The notes below the pieces were generated by a model. That model was not told the DNA's origin. It did not search any database and worked only from the letters and a program-made list of their open reading frames with translations. 64,000 nt of DNA from Martelella mediterranea (GTDB taxonomy: Bacteria > Pseudomonadota > Alphaproteobacteria > Rhizobiales > Rhizobiaceae), in the NCBI RefSeq assembly GCF_021021415.1, contig NZ_JAINWJ010000008.1, forward strand, positions 1 through 64,000, read 5' to 3'. A program made the position numbers and the translations under genes. The stretch's first letter is position 1. Each line of letters begins with the position of its first letter. Shown here piece after piece: positions 61,833-64,000 of this stretch.

Positions 61833-62327
61833 GGCCGCACATCCTCCGTTTTCCCAGTACGGATAGAAATCTATCCCATCGGCGCCAATAGCTTCCCACG
61901 CCGAAATTACATATAGGTAAACTATATGACGTATAGGGCATATTACAGGACGCGTGGACTTTGCAAGCCCTTTCGAGCGTGACGCGCCGCTTGCGCCAAA
62001 GCCGTCAAACGACTGAACCCAATCGTGGAGGAACTCCGTTCGAAAGATCAATTGCGCGATCGTCAGCCGGCCTCTATCAAGGCGGTTGGCAGGCCGCCCA
62101 GCGGCAGCCGTCCCTGCGACCATGAAAGCACCCGCCGGTCACGCAGCGGTCGTCGACCTGCATAGCCTCGCGCGTGGTGTTCGGCAGACGCGAAACTCCC
62201 GTCTCAAACGATTCTTCAGGGAGTCAATAGCTCTCACCGAACAACGTGGATGTTATAGCCAAATCAGGGCGCCCCTTATGATACAGGAGGCCCCCTTATT
62301 GGCTCCGGGCCACGACAGCCGCGCGCC
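61833..62327. promoter_or_regulatory. 495-base gap with the etfBA promoter
   Basis: No gene is convincing. Near 61911-61936 are two overlapping dyads (below). From about 61960 to the melA stop at 62328 I see no repeat, terminator or RNA gene that I can support. Confidence 0.5.
61911..61936. promoter_or_regulatory. Overlapping operator-like dyads before etfB
   Basis: ATATAG-GTAAA-CTATAT (61911-61927) is a perfect 17-bp inverted repeat. It overlaps CTATATGACGTATAG (61922-61936), whose reverse complement contains TATACGTCATATA, the same 13-mer as at 58465-58477. Confidence 0.55.
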
Positions 62328-63701
62328 TCAGGCCGTGCGCGCCTGCCGGGCAAGGCGCGCCCATTCCGGGATCCAGTCGTGGTGGGCGATCAGCAGGTCG
62401 TCGACCAGCGACCAGATCTGGTCGAGGTCGAGTTCGGCGGCCGTGTGCGGGTCCATCATCGCGGCGTGATAGAGATGTTCGCGGTTTTCGTTGACCAGTG
62501 CGGCAACGGTCAGCTCCTGCACGTTGATATTGGTGCGGATCAGCGCCGTCAGTTGCGGCGGCAGGTCGCCGATATAGGTCGGCTGAATGCCGGAGGCATC
62601 GACGAGGCAGGGCACTTCCGCCGCGCAGTTTTCCGGCAGCGAGGTGATGCAGCCATTGTTGCGGACATTGCCGTAGATGACGGAGGGCTCGCCGGTCCAG
62701 ACCGAATTCATGATCGACGAGGCATATTCCTTGCTCTGTTCGACCTTGATCTCGTCGGCCTTCCTGTATTCCTCCGCCTGATCCTTCCACCTTGCGATCT
62801 GCTCGACGCAGCGGACGGGATACTCATCGAGCGGAATGCCGAATTTCTCGATCAGGTCCTCGCGGCCTTCCTTGATGAAATAGGGCGTATATTCGGCAAA
62901 ATGCTCGGAGCTTTCGGTGACGAAATAGCCGAGCTTTGTAAGCATTTCGTAACGCACCTTGTTGGGGCAGCGGGGGTTCCAGCTTGACGGTTTCGGGAAC
63001 CGGCCCTCGCGGTAGCCGCGCACCAGATCCGGATAGAGGTCGCGATAGCTGCCATCGGCCTGGCGATGTTCGAATTTCAGGAAGAAGGCCATGTGGTTGA
63101 TGCCGGCCGAGCGGTAACGGATTTCCTCGTAGGGGATATCGAGGTCACGCGCCAGTTCGCCCGCAGTGCCCTGCACCGAATGGCAGAGGCCGACCTGTTT
63201 GATCTGCGGATATTTTTCCGTGATCGCCCAGGTGTTGATCGCCATCGGGTTCACATATTGCAACAGAATGGCGTCGGGGCAGATCTGCGTCATGTCCTCG
63301 CAGATCGACCAGAGATGCGGCACGGTTCTAAGGCCGCGCATAATGCCGCCGACGCCCAGTGTATCGGCGATCGTCTGGCGCAGGCCGTATTTCTTCGGCA
63401 CCTCGAAATCGGTCACGGTGGCCGGTTCGTAGCCGCCGATCTGGAAGGCCACGACGACGAAATCGGCGCCCTCCAGCGCCTCGCGCTGACTGGTATGGGT
63501 GGTGATCACCGATTTCGAGCCGAGCGTGCGCGCGAGCTTGCCGGCAACGATCTCGCTTTCGGCAAGCCGCTCCGGGTTGAGGTCCATCAGGGCGATGGAT
63601 GCATCCCTCAGCGCGGGACGCTGTAGAGCGTCGCCGATGATGTTTTTCATGAAAACCGTGGAGCCGGCGCCGATGAAGGTGATCTTGGGTTGTCTTGCCA
63701 T
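62328..63701 (-). CDS. melA: Alpha-galactosidase, glycoside hydrolase family 4 (MelA)
   Basis: 457 residues, close in sequence along its length to E. coli MelA. NAD motif ITFIGAGSTVFMKN; FQIGGYEPATVTDFEVPKKYGL; YVNPMAINTWA; the metal-binding Cys/His block QVGLCHSVQGTAGELARDL; GINHMAFFL; SSEHFAEYTPYFIK; EPSVIYGNVRNNG and TNINVQ. GH4 enzymes cleave alpha-galactosides by a redox-elimination route using NAD and Mn. GAGGAA seven bases before ATG 63701 supports the start. It directly follows an oligopeptide-type ABC ATPase gene, so imported alpha-galactosides such as melibiose or raffinose are the likely substrate. Confidence 0.94.
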   Translation of the reverse strand: MARQPKITFIGAGSTVFMKNIIGDALQRPALRDASIALMDLNPERLAESEIVAGKLARTLGSKSVITTHTSQREALEGADFVVVAFQIGGYEPATVTDFEVPKKYGLRQTIADTLGVGGIMRGLRTVPHLWSICEDMTQICPDAILLQYVNPMAINTWAITEKYPQIKQVGLCHSVQGTAGELARDLDIPYEEIRYRSAGINHMAFFLKFEHRQADGSYRDLYPDLVRGYREGRFPKPSSWNPRCPNKVRYEMLTKLGYFVTESSEHFAEYTPYFIKEGREDLIEKFGIPLDEYPVRCVEQIARWKDQAEEYRKADEIKVEQSKEYASSIMNSVWTGEPSVIYGNVRNNGCITSLPENCAAEVPCLVDASGIQPTYIGDLPPQLTALIRTNINVQELTVAALVNENREHLYHAAMMDPHTAAELDLDQIWSLVDDLLIAHHDWIPEWARLARQARTA

Positions 63702-63718
63702 GGTAAAATTCCTCAAAT

Positions 63719-64000
63719 TCAGGCGGCAACTTCGAAGGCGGCCTTGACCAGCCGCTTCGTGTAGTCTGTCTGCGGGTTCTCCAGCACATCGCGCACCGGA
63801 CCCTGTTCAACGATTTTGCCGTGCTGCATGACGCAGACGCGGTGGCATAGCGCCCGCACGACCTTCAGGTCATGCGAGATGAAGAGGTAGCTGAGGCCGC
63901 GCTCGCTCTGGAGCTTGCGCAGGAGTTCGATGATCTGCGCCTGCACGGAGAGGTCGAGCGCCGAGGTCGGCTCATCGAGCAGGATGAACTCCGGCTCCAG
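63719..64000 (-). CDS. Oligopeptide/dipeptide-type ABC transporter ATPase, C-terminal part
   Basis: The last 94 residues of a larger protein cut by the window edge. Visible are Walker B FILLDEPTSALDLSVQAQI, the H loop YLFISHDLKVVRALCHRV and the ending VMQHGKIVEQGPVRDVLENPQTDYTKRLVKAAF, typical of DppF/OppF or fused dipeptide ATPases. It lies 17 bases before melA on the same strand. In rhizobia the Agp importer of alpha-galactosides is of this transporter family and is linked to melA, so a role in alpha-galactoside uptake is likely. Confidence 0.92.
   Translation of the reverse strand: MEPEFILLDEPTSALDLSVQAQIIELLRKLQSERGLSYLFISHDLKVVRALCHRVCVMQHGKIVEQGPVRDVLENPQTDYTKRLVKAAFEVAA

Noticed and set aside
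1-64000. CRISPR arrays, tRNA or rRNA genes, prophage, intact insertion sequences
   Set aside because: No regularly spaced repeats, no tRNA-like or rRNA sequence recognised by eye, and no phage or transposase proteins among the coding regions.

Overview
The window is 64 kb of GC-rich DNA (estimated by eye at a little over 60 percent G+C) from an alphaproteobacterium, most likely order Rhizobiales (Hyphomicrobiales). The grounds are the block yebC/ruvCAB/hdaA/perM/purMN, the many CUT2-type sugar ABC transporters, a MelA-plus-oligopeptide-type ABC pair, an alphaproteobacterial style SOS box (GTTC-N7-GTTC type) before ruvC, and intergenic mosaic palindromes like those of rhizobia. A bacterial voltage-gated sodium channel gene hints at a marine or saline habitat. 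The genus is not determined.

Layout. 1-16.6 kb is mostly housekeeping: sodium channel, a secreted metallo-beta-lactamase-fold protein, yebC, a head-to-head pair of paralogous outer-membrane barrels, a luciferase-like oxidoreductase, a LysR regulator facing a PdxI-like aldo/keto reductase, then ruvC-ruvA-[VapBC-like toxin-antitoxin]-ruvB, hdaA and perM facing purMN, a GT25 glycosyltransferase and a glyoxalase-II-like hydrolase. 16.7-19.3 kb is a MarR/response-regulator/histidine-kinase operon. 19.4-31.2 kb is a galactose/D-galactonate catabolic locus (De Ley-Doudoroff route): on the minus strand a CUT2 ABC transporter, mutarotase, GMC oxidoreductase, DgoD and an SDR; on the plus strand a FadR-type regulator, DgoK, DgoA and an asparaginase. 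32.4-47.2 kb is a second catabolic locus whose substrate I cannot name: two tandem GMC dehydrogenases translationally coupled to a CUT2 ATPase and permease, a convergent binding protein, a CoA ligase with divergent LysR regulator, an aldehyde dehydrogenase, an M20 amidohydrolase and an amidase. It ends at a truncated GDP-fucose synthase remnant. 48.1-61.8 kb is a fatty-acid module: FadL porin, DUF2147 protein, SCP2 protein, acyl-CoA dehydrogenase, FadN-like fusion, thiolase, MerR regulator, FadD, thioesterase, nitronate monooxygenase, EtfA and EtfB. The right edge holds melA and the end of an oligopeptide-type ABC ATPase gene.

The modules make sense as import plus stepwise oxidation. Galactose or galactonate enters by the CUT2 transporter, is oxidised and dehydrated, then phosphorylated by DgoK and split by DgoA. 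In the second locus the chemistry suggested is alcohol to aldehyde (GMC), aldehyde to acid (ALDH) and acid to acyl-CoA (ligase), with amide hydrolysis by the M20 enzyme and amidase. In the fatty-acid module FadL, FadD, acyl-CoA dehydrogenase, FadN-like fusion and thiolase form beta-oxidation with EtfAB as electron acceptor. The most striking non-coding signals are a 13-bp dyad (TATACGTCATATA and near copies) before fadL, between fadD and the thioesterase gene, and before etfB; a two-hairpin palindromic element present twice in the window with a compensatory base-pair change; and a near-consensus SOS box before the ruv operon that carries the embedded toxin-antitoxin pair. No tRNA, rRNA, CRISPR array, intact insertion sequence or prophage was recognised.
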